Assembly (NCBI GenBank): GCA_012932865.1 | Contig: SAXG01000019.1 | Coordinates: forward strand, 248,001-312,000 | Direction: 5' to 3' | From: Amylostereum areolatum | Taxonomy: Eukaryota; Basidiomycota; Agaricomycetes; Russulales; Stereaceae | Length of the DNA stretch: 64,000 nucleotides | Shown: in pieces, positions 33,793-45,205 of the stretch | Layout of the letters: each line of letters starts with the position of its first letter | How positions within the stretch are numbered: the first letter of the stretch is position 1 | The notes under the pieces: generated by a model | The model's database searches: none | Told to the model about the DNA's origin: nothing | The model's input: only the letters and a program-made list of their open reading frames with translations | Made by a program: the position numbers and the translations under genes

Positions 33793-35250
33793 ATGTCAGT
33801 ACGTCGTCCCCGTGTTGAACGTCTAGCTGGCACACTGTCTCGGTTGTCTAACCTCTCCCAGCCCGCGCTTCCTCCAGAAATATGGATTAAGATACTCCAC
33901 ATTGCGATCTACGTCGAAAACGTAGAGGACATACATCCCAGCTCCGCCACATTCTCCTCGTCACCATGCGCCATCGTCCCAGACGACTTCTCCATCGTCG
34001 ACCTCCGATCGTCCCTCCGTCTCCGCACATCCGTCGCCCGCGTCAGTCGATGGTTCAGGGATCTGACGTCTGCCGCCTTCCCATACCGGCACCTCATCGT
34101 GACCAACGACAACGCTCACATCCTCCGTCGCATGTTCCTTGAGCACACATACCCTCGGCGAATGGCAGGAACCGGAAGCGGCCACGCTCCTCGCACGAAG
34201 CACCCTCTCTCCCTCTCCGTTCGCCACCTGGTGGTCGATATTCGCACAGAAACGCGGTCCCACCGCAAACGCGCGCTGGGGAAGGCCCTCGGGACGATCG
34301 CGCGCCATCTGCCCAACATCATCACCTTCACCTCCGCCTGCGACGCCTCTCTCACGGACACCTCCTACCCCGCCTTTTTCGGGAGAGCGCTGTGTCGTGC
34401 ACTCTCGCTCGTCCCCGCTCTCACGCTGCGCAAGATCGTCTTCCGCGACGCGGGGCACACCCTCTTTCCCCCCCTCGGGCTCGAAAAACTCCTGTCCACC
34501 GCGACGCGCCTCCAAACGCTCGTCTTCCGAGCAGGAGCGTGCCCGCACCCGTACACGATCGTCCTCCCCGCATCCATGCCCCACTTGACCTACTTCTGCA
34601 TGGACCAACCCCGCACCGGCATCCAGCTGCCATTCGGATCAGCCTCGTGCACGCTCCCGTGTCTGCGGCGTCTGCACGTCTGCATCTCCAGCGGCTCGCC
34701 ACTGCGGTGGGCACCGCTCTGGCCGCTCTGGACGAGGAACGGCGCGGGACTCACGCATCTGTCCTTCGACGTCGACCCCATGTTTCCACCGGTCCAAACA
34801 CTGCAGTGCTTCACGGACGACACCGGCGGCGGGACGGCGTATCCGCAGCTCGCGCACTTGTCGCTGACCTCGAGCGCGCTGTCTGTGTCCATCCTTCTCC
34901 GCGACGGCATCCCGCCCGTCCACACGCTCTCCGTCACCATCATGAAAGCCAGCCTGCTGGGCCGTGCAGGCTATTCGGCCGATATGAGCAGGACGAGCGT
35001 TCTCATGTTGATATCCTCCCTGTCGTCGCTCGTGCGCGATTCGGAAGGCTTGTCGAAGCTGCGGACGGTGAGGATAGCGGAGGACGAGGTCGTCCGAGTC
35101 CTGCAGGGAATGATCGGAGGAGAGGTGGTGTCCAATGCCCTTGAGCGGCTGTGGAAACTTCCCTTCGAGGTGGTGGACAGTAATGGGCGACGACTTGCAG
35201 ACGCATTGACACAGGTGGAAGGGCGGTTAGACGACTATTCTCCTCGGTAG
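33793..35250 (+). CDS. F-box-like protein, intronless
   Basis: A 485-residue protein. The N-terminal segment QPALPPEIWIKILHIAIYVE and SVARVSRWFRDLTSAAFPYR has the spacing of a divergent F-box (LPPEIW.KIL...VSRWFRDL). The rest shows repeated leucine-patterned strands: HLIVTNDNAHILRRMF, SVRHLVVDIRTET, LPNIITFTSACDAS, TRLQTLVFRAGACP, MPHLTYFCMDQPRT, LPCLRRLHVCIS, LTHLSFDVD, YPQLAHLSLTSS. This fits an LRR-like or repeat scaffold. It is the third F-box-type gene on this strand and ends only 223 bp before the left end of the 9.7-kb transposon. Function beyond likely ubiquitin-ligase adaptor is unknown. Confidence 0.7.
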   Translation: MSVRRPRVERLAGTLSRLSNLSQPALPPEIWIKILHIAIYVENVEDIHPSSATFSSSPCAIVPDDFSIVDLRSSLRLRTSVARVSRWFRDLTSAAFPYRHLIVTNDNAHILRRMFLEHTYPRRMAGTGSGHAPRTKHPLSLSVRHLVVDIRTETRSHRKRALGKALGTIARHLPNIITFTSACDASLTDTSYPAFFGRALCRALSLVPALTLRKIVFRDAGHTLFPPLGLEKLLSTATRLQTLVFRAGACPHPYTIVLPASMPHLTYFCMDQPRTGIQLPFGSASCTLPCLRRLHVCISSGSPLRWAPLWPLWTRNGAGLTHLSFDVDPMFPPVQTLQCFTDDTGGGTAYPQLAHLSLTSSALSVSILLRDGIPPVHTLSVTIMKASLLGRAGYSADMSRTSVLMLISSLSSLVRDSEGLSKLRTVRIAEDEVVRVLQGMIGGEVVSNALERLWKLPFEVVDSNGRRLADALTQVEGRLDDYSPR

Positions 35251-35459
35251 CGGAAGGGTGTATGTGGTTCTTACAGTGACAAGCCGGTGTATATACGATG
35301 CGTAATGGGTGAAGAGCGATGTTCACTCTTTTTTAACTGAAATTTTGCTCTTTCGCGCACTCTATACCCCGTATATTACTTTGGTAAAATGTCGATGTTT
35401 CGAACTGATCTCACCACTATCACGTTGATAATACACGCCGTGCGATTTCGTCGATGGAA

Positions 35460-35473
35460 CTTGAAGCTTGAAG
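35460..35473. repeat. Left flanking direct repeat (target-site duplication) of the transposon
   Basis: CTTGAAGCTTGAAG abuts the left terminal inverted repeat and is identical to 45192-45205. It is two CTTGAAG heptamers, so the true duplication could be 7 or 14 bp. Confidence 0.75.
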
Positions 35474-35503
35474 CCCAGTCAAAACGCACCGTAATGAGAC
35501 GGA
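35474..35503 (+). repeat. Left terminal inverted repeat
   Basis: 30 bp pairing with 45162-45191 in inverted orientation, with three mismatches (positions 12, 14 and 27 of the repeat). Confidence 0.88.
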
Positions 35504-35800
35504 AACAAAGGGAATGGAAGGCGTGAGAAGTGATGGGAAAGTAATCATAGCGAGTCAGATGTAATGCCGCGTCGTTTGCCCTTCCTCCCACCCCATCCAT
35601 CTCCTCTTTTCGAATGGAGCCTCCGATTCTGGTCTACTTGGCCCTTGCCTTGTCGATGTTTTGCGATGTGAGATGCAGTTCTGGCGTGGGAACGTCACTG
35701 TTTTCTGCGGTAGGTCCGTCCCTCGCAATCTCTCCAAAGTGGCCTCTACTTACTACTACTGAAAGTATCACACGGCCTCCTCCTCGTCGCCTACCGCACA

Positions 35801-36540
35801 ATGTCTTCCGACGATCGCAACGAATCGAACGTCACGATCTTCACGGACAATTCTGTCAACATCCCTGAACTGGTACTCGACCCCAAGTACCTTCAACCTA
35901 TCGTAGGTGTTTGTCTTTTGACTCTGTGTTCATCCTGGCTTACCGACGATACTTGGACGATTCTTCCAGAGGCTACGCATTTTCCAAGAGGATGGCAGCT
36001 TGCGTGCCAAAAAGGGGGCACTCCTGAAGCCTACCTCTCCTGTCGGCGAGGCCGGGGTCAAAGAGGAAGCTCTGGTACTACCACTGGGTGCGTAATTTAC
36101 TGTTTGTCTGTTACCTCGTCAAGCTCATGTGTCGATCACAGCAGGTTCTCCATCAGCTACACCTCCGCCGCTAGCCCCTGCTCTCAAAGCAAGCACGAGT
36201 TACTCGGAGGTGGACGTAGGCAAAGGTGCGTCGTTCTTCATGTGCGATCTGTACACTATCCAACTGATTGCCGATAGAGAACATCATGCCCGCTCAAGTT
36301 GACACCGCGCCAGTCCCGATGCGTCCCACGGGGACCATGATGCAGAGCCCACGCCATTCTGTTGGTAAAAGAAAGAAACGGACGACCTTGCAAATGCTAG
36401 GACTCGAGGATGACGAGGACAATGCCGGATATTGCGAGGGTGTCCGCGGCATGTTCTCTGCACCTCCTGCAGGCAGCAAGCGTGCACGCGTTGTATCACG
36501 CGAAGGACTGATAAAGAAGGAGCAGGAAGAGATCCAGTGA
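35801..36540 (+). CDS. Small accessory protein of the transposon
   Basis: Not recognised; about 185 residues in four exons. ATG 35801 opens MSSDDRNESNVTIFTDNSVN, IPELVLDPKYLQPI. Then RLRIFQEDGSLRAKKGALLK, PTSPVGEAGVKEEALVLPLG; then AGSPSATPPPLAPALKASTS, YSEVDVGK; then ENIMPAQVD and SVGKRKKRTTLQMLGLEDDE, GVRGMFSAPPAGSKRARVVS, ending KKEQEEIQ. Every junction is GT-AG and in phase. The two basic clusters (KRKKR, SKRAR) suggest nuclear location. It lies inside the element just upstream of the transposase, so it may assist transposition; that is inference from position only. Confidence 0.68.
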
Positions 36541-36812
36541 GCAGGGCTCGGTAGATGTGTAGGGACGCGTGCTAGTGTACACGAATACAGTTGTACTTTT
36601 TTTGATACATCGGCAAGTCGTCTTAGTATGAAGCGAGCTTTTCGGTTTCTTTGACAGGCCGGTGAGAGTGTCTAAGAATTTGACAGGCGCACGTAGGTAC
36701 GGTCATATGATGGATGTGTAGTAGCGCGTAACGCGAAGTTTGCTGCATCCACATACTACTTGTCGTCTTGACCTGCGTCCCACCTTCCCCGTCTTGTGAT
36801 ACATTCTGCCGC

Positions 36813-39800
36813 ATGGACCACACAAAGCGGCAATTCTGGTGCGACTGTCCACGATACTGCAAGATTCTCCACAGCGTTTCTCGGACGACATGGTACGAGC
36901 ACAAGAGAATCATGGACATGGACTCCAACGCAGCCCAGGAAATATCGACACAGGCCCCCCTTCCTGTCACGGATTTGGACGAGGGGGACCGAGAGGACTC
37001 CAATCAAGGTGCGTTTCGGGTGCCCCTGTATCGTTGTACTTCGAAGAACTTACACTCAGTACAGAGGGGGGTTCGCATCGTTCTTGTACTCCACACAGGG
37101 ACCGAGAGGATGACAATGACCGGGATGCAAAGCGTCTACATCTCGAGGTCCCTCAATTACTGGCAGGGGACAGTGTCACACATGAAGCATACCCAAAAAA
37201 TGATTCCATGGTGAGCAAACCTGTTTCCACTTCGTGGTCATCGGTCGCCGGTGTGGCCTCCGAGTTGTCTGCTAATACAACCTGCTGCGTTTCTCTAGGA
37301 CATTTTGGATGAAGATGGCAATGACGGCAGTCTCAACGTGAATGGAAGGGGCACCAATTCAGACGTAGGGTATTCCATTTTTCTCTCAGCCTCAAGTCAC
37401 TGACTCGACATCGGTCGGCGGTGACAGGAGGTTAGTGACGAACATGCCACGGCCGAAGATGTGGAATTGGTTGATGCCACGCTGCCGCACACCCAGGTAC
37501 CTAACCGTATACAAAATGCCTTCAATAGCTAGGCTAACCATCCTCCGACTAGAATACTGTGAGTCAAAGTCCTCCTCTGCCTCTAGACGGAGACGACACA
37601 GTCGTTCATCCAGATGCACGCGAGCGTGAATATCCCGAACCGGATCCACAAAATGAGACACCCGATGGGGAGGACATCGAGCCGCTCATTGATCGTGCCG
37701 AAGACCGGGCAGTCCGCGAGGGCGGGGGAACACTGCGTCATGTTCAGCCCGATGCTGTACCCGACGATCAACCCAATGGGCCGCTCGATCTTGGGCCCGA
37801 CGCGATTGTGGCACATCTTCCTGGATTAAAGACGGCGCTGGAGTTTATCAATCAGTTGAAGGATGCAACTCTGGAGTCTGACTGCCTACCGGAGGATGCG
37901 CGTGTTCGGATGGCTCGCCCATACGAGGTTCAGCCGGAGCTGTCCAAGGACCACCGCCTCTGTCTCGATATTTTTCTAGCTTCTACCCCCGGCTCCAATG
38001 ACTCCTACGTCGACTCTATCAACGCCATCCACCGCCATACGGCTTCTACAGATGTTCTCTCCCTACATGAAATGCAAAAAAAAATTGCGGCTATCTCAGG
38101 AGTGGTTCCGGTTGTGACGGACATGTGTGAAGACTCTTGTGTCGCTTTTACAGGTCCCTTTTCGGAGCGGGAGGTGTGCCCCGAGTGCAAGAAACCACGG
38201 TGGTGCATGAAGCCGACTGGACAGACGGGTAGGATGGAACAGCACCCAGTCAAACAATACCTTACACTTCCCCTCGGTCCGCAACTGCAGGCACTGTATC
38301 GTTCCCCGGAAGGCGCAGTGAATATGCAACACCGTCATAATCGCACAGTCCAGATCCGCGAAGGCCTTGCACGTGGTGAGGGTATCAAAGTCTACGACGA
38401 TGTCTATGCCGGTAGCGATTACCTCGCTGCAGTCGACCGAGGCGACCTCTCCGAGCACGGGGCCCAGCTCTATCGTTACAAGCAGTCGGATTGCTGGTTC
38501 TACATCTGGGTCAACATGAATCTGTCCCCGGAGCTGCGATACAAGAAGAAGTATGTGATCATCGGGGGGCTCATTCGGGGACCACGAAAGCCGAAGAACT
38601 TGGACTCCTTCATGTTCCCTGGGCTACACCATCTTGTTGCTCTGCAAAAGGAGGGCCTGCGCGTGTGGGACGCTCGCATCAATGAGGTCTACACATCATT
38701 CATATATTTCTACCTCGGCCTCGCGGACGGCCCCGGTTTAGCTTTTATGAATGGACAAGTCCCCCACCACGGCGCCTATGGGTGCCGTCTTTATTGTGGG
38801 CTAAAAGGGAGACACAAACAAGGGGCATCCCACTACTTCCCTGCCCTCGCAAAACCTCCCGGCTATTCGATTGCAGGTTGCGATCATGATTCATACGATG
38901 TCTACCAACTTCCAACACGGTCAGATGCCAACTATCAGGAGAACCTCAAAAAAGTACTTGCATCGGAGACAAATGCGGAATTCAAAGAACAACGCAAGGC
39001 CACAGGGATATGCAAGCCGAGTATCTTCAGCGCGCTCCCGCGCAATCGTTTCCTGGGTGTCCCGGGTTGTTTTGCAATAGACATCATGCATATTCTCACC
39101 CTCAACATCACATCTCTCCTCATTGCATTGTGGCGCGGTACAATTGATTGCGATCCCAAGGACTCGAGAGAAACATGGGTCTGGATGATTCTCGTCGGAG
39201 CGGTTTGGAAAGCGCATGGAGCAGCCGTCGCAGCGGCTCGATGCTATCTTCCAGGTTCATTCGATCGTCCACCGCGGGATCCTGCAGAAACCATCAACAG
39301 CGGTTACAAGGCTTGGGAATTCTGCCTTTGGATTTTTGGACTAGCACCGGCACTGCTGTATGGAATACTCCCACTCCCATATTGGCAGAATTTTTGCAAA
39401 CTCGTGTATGCAATCAGGATTCTCCAGCAGCGCAGCATACAAGCCACACAAATCCCTCTTGCTCACCAGGCCATCTTGGAGTTTACGGAGGAGTTTGAGG
39501 AGCTCTACTGCCAAGGCAAGCCCGAACGACTCCACTTCGTGCGACAGTGCGTTCACGGCTTATCCCATCTCGCACCGGAGGTTATGCGAATTGGCCCTGG
39601 TGCACTCGCTTCACAGTGGACCCTAGAGAACACAATCGGGAACCTGGGTCGTGAAATCAAGCAAGATCACCATTACTACGCTAACCTGGAGCAGCACGCC
39701 GTCCGTCGCGCATCCGTCAATGCCCTCAAAGTTGGGATGCCGGATATAGAACCAGATCGACCTTACAATCAAACACGACGACTCCCGCGCGGAGCATATG

Positions 39801-40470
39801 ACCTAGGAGATGGATTTGTTCTCCTCACCGCAAAGGACCGTTATCCACACACATTTCGCAACGAGGCCGCTGCTGCAATCCGCACGTACATGGAGAACTC
39901 GAACATCGAGCTCAAAGATGGTTGGCGTCCCAGGTATAGGCGATGGGCACGCCTCCGTCTCCCAAATGGCCAGACCACTACCGCCCTGTGGAAGGAAGGG
40001 TTACGCCGCCAGGATCAGATTCGTCGCAGCCGCAATGTGAAGGTGCGCTTCTAACCTACAATCATGGGAGAGCTACCTGTTGATGGGACGGTCAGGTCAT
40101 CTCCGACGGTGCCACATTTATTGCTGAGATCCAAGCATACTTTAATGCCCAGATGGAGGATGATATCACCCAGAGCTTCGCCCTAATTTCCGTCTTTGGG
40201 GAGCCAGACCAAGCATTGCTTCAGTCATCGTACAACACGGTTTGGGTGGCGTCATACGAAGCCGACAAACACCTTGCTGTGGTTGAGGTAAAAGATATCC
40301 AGTCCGTTGTCGCGATGATTCCGTGGAAACACGAGAATCCTGCGAACACGTCTCTATATTTTCTGGACGAGAAGCCGGGCCTGGATATGACAATGTTAGT
40401 CGACAAGGACGACGAAGAACCGGATGACGAAGACGAACGAGCGGGGATGGAAGGGATTGACGAGGCTTGA
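36813..40470 (+). CDS. Tnp2-like transposase of the 9.7-kb element
   Basis: DNA-cutting enzyme of a cut-and-paste transposon. ATG 36813 opens with a putative metal-binding motif, FWCDCPRYCKILHSVSRTTW. Four short acidic exons follow (including DDNDRDAKRLHLEVPQLLAG and DILDEDGNDGSLNVNGRGTN). The main exon (37559-40041) carries CEDSCVAFTG, VCPECKKPRW, HHGAYGCRLYCGLKGRHK, GICKPSIFSALPRNRFLGVP and CFAIDIMHILTLNITSLLIA with LWRGTID, the hallmark of this family. Later come INSGYKAWEFCLWIFGLAPA, RLHFVRQCVHGLSHLAPEVM, SQWTLENTIGNLGREIKQ and PRGAYDLGDGFVLL. A last intron after NVK joins VISDGATFIAEIQAYFNAQM and an acidic tail ending at 40470. About 1,050 residues with no internal stop or frameshift, so the enzyme may be functional. 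Confidence 0.85.
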
Positions 40471-42238
40471 AGGTGATAATCAGGAGGCGAGACATGTATG
40501 ACATCTTCATTAAAGACACTCACTGGATCTCGCTGTGTTTCCGTTCAAAGCGGCGTGCACACGGTTGTTGCACGAGAGACCGACGAAGGGCGGAGTGAAA
40601 CCGGCGGCAACTCGTCTCGAGAAGTCCGAAGCGCGAGCAACAATTGGATTCCGAAGATCGAGCACAATGCTCCCACTGCCCGGAAATTTGGGATATACAT
40701 CTTTATACATACTATCTACCAAGCAAAAATATGTAGAGAGAAAGTGTCCCCGTGAAACTGTCGACTTGATATGTTTGAGAGCGGCACCTCTCTCACGCTT
40801 ACGTCATCGAACATGACGCGTCGCCGCGACCGGTTCGTGTCTCAGTTTCTCTTCCCCACATTCTCCTGCACTTAGGTAGCCGCCGCCGGCGTTACGAGCA
40901 GTGCGGCAGAAGTGCTCAAGATAGGAGACTGCATGTATGGTGGGTAGGGCACTAAGCAGTGAGTTTGATCGAGGTCCAAGGATCCCTCACGCTCACTCGG
41001 TGTCCTCCCTTCCCCACATTGCAGCCAACACTAACACACCCGGGCCCGTCGAAATCCACAACCCGGAGCCACCCTGGCACCATCCTCCGCTAAGTCACAG
41101 TGTCTGTGAGGGAGGCAAAGCCGAGGGATACAAGCGTAAAAAGAGGACGACGCGTGCAATGCAAACACATGGAGACGAGCGCGACACACCCGCGGCGTGG
41201 GATGACACGTACGTGTGTCATTTTTGCAACCGGAAAGCACTAACGGCAGACATTCCTCTACATAAGTCCACGCACTAGCACTGGACACCAGTGTGCTCGC
41301 GAGCACACCCTCCTGTTCTCCCACCTCCCCGGGCGGCGCGCCGACGGACCTCGACGACCTCTTCGTGTCCCTCCCTACGCATCCAACCCAAAGGATGGCG
41401 GCCTCTCGAACACAGCTGAAGTTCATCTTTCTAACCAAGCGCCGAGTGCCTGGCAAGGCAGCATCCTCCGCAAGTGCAGAAGGCCATGCGACCCCGCTGT
41501 TAGCCAATCCGCAAGCGAACGCGCTCGCCAAGGCCCCCTCCCCCCCACCGCCATCTTCCTCGTGCATATGGGCAACGGTACGTCCACCCTGCTGTCTCCT
41601 TTGTTCTTCAGCCGATTGAAAAGCTGTGACGCTGGTGCATTAGCCACTTACGGGGATCAACGCGATCCTCTCGCCGGTCGCGAGTGACGTCAATGGTCTC
41701 AGCTGGGTAGCGTGCGACCACCATCCCGCGTTTCTTGCAGACCACAATGAGAGCGACCAAATCGCTCAGCCGCTGAGCCAGGGAGATAGAACTTTCTGGC
41801 GACGTGAGTATCCTTAACCTCGCCCTTATCCGTCTCGCGGCTCAGATGATGTGAATCCGCCTGACATCTTGGTTTGTTAGGAGCGGCCTACAATACCAGA
41901 CTCCTCGTCAATCCATCCATCCATCTGCGCGCAGTCCGAGCCAACGCTCCCGATACAGCCGACCGTAAGGCCAAACCGCGCTCGTCCATCGCGACTCCAC
42001 ATTATTCAGTTGAATCTGCGATGCTTACCTGAGCTCGATTCTTGTTAACTCACGTGCCGCTCGATTCCAAGATCGGTCGCTCCCGCCTCGGTATCAACAA
42101 GCCTCCCTTTTTCCTTACCTCTCTCTTCTTCCCCCCACGAGCTCGTTGTGTCGTGCTCTCTTCCATCTGTCACTTACTCTTCCCGCCTCCGACTTTTTAC
42201 ATCTGTCCACTCGTACTCGTACCCACCTCCTTCATCCT
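40471..42238. other. 1.77-kb interval inside the transposon
   Basis: Frames at 40937-41278 and 41293-41619 on + are open but Pro/Ser-rich, with no splice sites I can link. A peptide WDDTYVCHFCNRKALTADIP with a CHFC pair occurs at about 41,200-41,260, too little to call. The DNA is largely non-coding in my reading. Confidence 0.4.
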
Positions 42239-44690
42239 ATGAACTACTCGTATACCTCACAGGCTATGCCTCATCTTTCCTCTGTCGACCTTGCACGTCC
42301 TCCCTCCCTCCCACCTTCGGAGCAGCGGTACTCAAATTCCTCCACTCTGGTTACGGTCTCGGCCCACAGTTCGATGGATTTCTCGGGCCTCGATAATCCC
42401 GACCATGTGCATACTCACCCAACGCAGGTGTTGGACTCCGGCCAGAATTTTTATCACCATTCTCGACATGGTTCTCCAAGCGCTCCCTATACGGACGACT
42501 CTCTCCTGGATGGCGGGGTCCCTTTTAATGTTGCGGTGAGTTTTTTCCATTGTGTCTCATCCCCTCAACGTCTTACCATGTCACCTAGACCCCATTGCTA
42601 CGTATGACACCTGCTCAACTCACGATGCTCGCGCACGCCACCCATGACGACCTCGTGGCCACCTGTCCGACCTACGCGAAGCTGTATGACAGCAGCCAGA
42701 TGGATGCACAAACTGCAGAGGCCCGTTTGGCCGAGCTTCGGTGAGTTGAATCGCTTCTGCGTCGGTGCGGTGTTAACATCGCATGGTCATTTAGAAAGGC
42801 ATACAGTGATCTTATCAAGAAGGTGTCGCCACCCAGGCCAGCCGCCAGACTGGTGCTCTACGAGTCAGCTCCATGGAATCGCTTTTACCGAGCGTCTGAC
42901 TTTCCAGGTGTCAAATTCTGGGATCAACAAATCTGGAAAGACCACGATGCAACACTGCAAGATACCAACAGTGCGAAGGGTGCAGGTAAGCAGGGAGGCA
43001 CCCGCAAAGCCGAGGGTGAAAACGTCTCGGCCGGGTTCTTCGAGGATGAGTATGGCAACCCCCTGGACGGTCAACGCGCTGGCAAAGCTCGAGAGACGGC
43101 TCGCAACATATACGCCAGCTGGGAGATTCGTGGTATCTCCCCTGACAAGTGGAGCCACATACCTATTGATTTGCTCAATCAATTCCTCCAGCACATGTAC
43201 GATCATTCGCCCCATCTCCGGCTTTGTGACCAGCACTGGAAGGCCCGTGAATTCGGCTCGCAAACATTCCGTCACTCCAAAACAAAGTCCCCGGCTGGTG
43301 CTGCCTCTGCCAGCAACAATATCAAGACGGCTCCTGTTGAGGCTAGTGTCCCACACGCGCTTGCCGATACCATACCATTTGAAGATGCTTCCACACCTCG
43401 CAAGCGGTCCCGTTCTCCTGAAATCAACATGGATGCAGCGCCCAAAACCTCGACCCGGCTTCGGTTCTTCGACGGGCCACCACCAACCAAAAAAACGAAG
43501 GAGCCGAAGCCTTCTGTTTGCGTGGCAGGTGAAGGTGCGTAAATTACGCTGTTCTACCCTGTCTCTTTCACTGCACACCTATCCAGGCTCGAGTGCCTCA
43601 AACATCGGCGAGGGTACTCCTTCCGACGAGCCGCCGCCAACCGAAAAATCCAAGGTGCGGGAGACTTCCATTCGTGCGGCCGAAGGTCCGTAGATGCGCC
43701 TGTTCCATCCCGTCCCGTTCACTGTACAGAAATACAGGTTCGAACACCTCGAATGTCAGCGAGGCTCCCGCTAGCACGCTCGAGCATCTTAGAGTTGGTC
43801 ATTCCTTTCTAATTTTCACGCGTTAACTCACTGTCCTCCATTCAATTTAGATTCCGGATGTCCTGTAGGTTACCTTACTTTGTTGCTTGCATCAATGCAG
43901 CCTCTCGGCACTCATCCCATCCCCCATCTACCAGGAAATCCGTTGGTCGGCCTACTGAGAAAAAGCGGCCAAGTCTGCGGGAACAAGTCCCTGTGGCTAT
44001 CCCCGCTGCCACCCCCGCTTCTGTGTCAATGACCATAGATGCCCCCAGTATGTTCAATCTGCCTTTAGCCTGTTACTCCTTATCGATGACGAGCCCAAGT
44101 TGTAGATGACATTGGCTCATCCCATCTCGCTACAAACGGTGGACCATCCGAGCCGAACGAACTGGAAAAGTATGCCCAAGCTGAGGGGACTGCGTCAATG
44201 GTATGTTCCTCCTTCGCTTCATCCTCAAATGCAGAACTTCACTGATATCCACCTTCTTGCTCTCTTCCAGGACCTTCTCCCGCTCGCTTCCTCGCCGCCG
44301 CAACAATCAGAGGCGGTGAGCAGCATGAGCGAGACTCGTGCAAAGCCTGTGCCAAAGGGGAAGCCTGTTCGTCCAAGCAAAACATCCAACTCGCCCCTGT
44401 CTGTATCGCATCTTACCCATCTGCTCATGTCATTCTGATCCTTTCTGGCAGGAATATCTGGTATACGGCCTATTGTCAAGCAAATGAACCTATCACAACA
44501 CAGGCTTGGAAAACCCTTTTCGATTCATTGACAATCACGGAACACGAGGTTAGTAAAGTGGCATATTTTGTGACCTTCCCTAACAATCTTCTGACTCCTT
44601 TCACAGCGATGGAATCTCGAAAGCGCGGAACGAAACAAGGAAAGAAGCCTGTCTCGCAAAGAGGCCAAAGGAACCATGAGGGAGGCATAA
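42239..44690 (+). CDS. Transposon companion protein with WKA motif
   Basis: Function unknown. Proteins with this pattern commonly accompany Tnp2-like elements in mushroom genomes (from memory). The first exon is Ser/His-rich (MNYSYTSQAMPHLSSVDLAR). Next come RMTPAQLTMLAHATHDDLVA, YDSSQMDAQTAEARLAELR, and the core exon: FYRASDFPGVKFWDQQIWKD, SAGFFEDEYGNPLDGQRAGK, KWSHIPIDLLNQFLQHMYDH and LRLCDQHWKAREFGSQTFRH, with the C..HWKA signature. Basic Ser/Pro-rich exons follow (STPRKRSRSPEINMD; STRKSVGRPTEKKRPS, AT-hook-like). The last exons read NIWYTAYCQANEPITTQAWK and RWNLESAERNKERSLSRKEA, KGTMREA, stop 44688-44690. Some middle exons (43,600-44,260) are tentative. GRP with flanking basics suggests DNA binding. 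Confidence 0.68.
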
Positions 44691-45161
44691 TCATATGGTA
44701 CGTTGATCGCCGGCGTGTTTACTACGACGGTGCGCTTATCGTATCGGCAGCGTTACAGCACTCATACCAGACACACGACGAGCGGGAACTGGCCCGTAGC
44801 AAGTGCAAGAACAATATGTGGGCAGTGGTACGTGCCCATTGACGAGAAGGCGAGGGAGAAGCAGGAAATGGGTACCATGCTGGTAGGATACTGTATATGG
44901 GGGGTGCAGTATCCCGGGTTTGGTAGGTATTGGGCGTAATGGTGCGGGCAAGAAGCCCGCGAAGGGGATTAATATACATGTATATCCTATTTTGCGAATC
45001 CAACTGTCCGTGCATGAGAAATACCACGTGAATCCAAATCATTCCAACCAATCTACCTACCCACACCTACCATTCCGCGGGAATCCTTTATCAGTCCGGA
45101 TCTTGTCGCGAGAGGGAATGAGAGGGAATGACCCGAGCCATGTCACATGTGCCCATATCAT

Positions 45162-45191
45162 TCCCTCTCATTACGGTACATTTTGACTGGG
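45162..45191 (-). repeat. Right terminal inverted repeat
   Basis: Reverse complement of the left terminus, 27/30 identical. It ends exactly at the flanking CTTGAAGCTTGAAG repeat. Confidence 0.88.
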
Positions 45192-45205
45192 CTTGAAGCT
45201 TGAAG
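45192..45205. repeat. Right flanking direct repeat of the transposon
   Basis: CTTGAAGCTTGAAG, identical to 35460-35473. Because AAGCTT is palindromic, part of it could also be read as an extension of the inverted repeats, but the direct match is perfect (14/14). Confidence 0.75.

Larger units (their letters stand above)
35474..45191. mobile_element. Complete DNA transposon, about 9.7 kb, Tnp2-like (CACTA/EnSpm-related) transposase
   Basis: Both ends are in the window. The left terminus begins CCCAGTCAAAACGCACCG and the right terminus, read inward on the minus strand, begins CCCAGTCAAAATGTACCG. Over 30 bp the two agree at 27 positions. A perfect 14-bp direct repeat flanks the element. Inside lie a small basic protein gene (35801-36540), the transposase (36813-40470) and a companion protein (42239-44690), all on + and all with intact reading frames. 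The right end also carries subterminal repeats of GAGAGGGAATGA. The termini are not the CACT[A/G] expected for classical CACTA elements and the duplication is longer than their usual 2-3 bp, so the class is uncertain although the transposase is Tnp2-like. Confidence 0.85.

Noticed and set aside
40937..41619. Extra gene inside the 9.7-kb element
   Set aside because: Two open frames are Pro/Ser-rich and cannot be joined by plausible introns; the single CHFC pair is not enough for a zinc finger.
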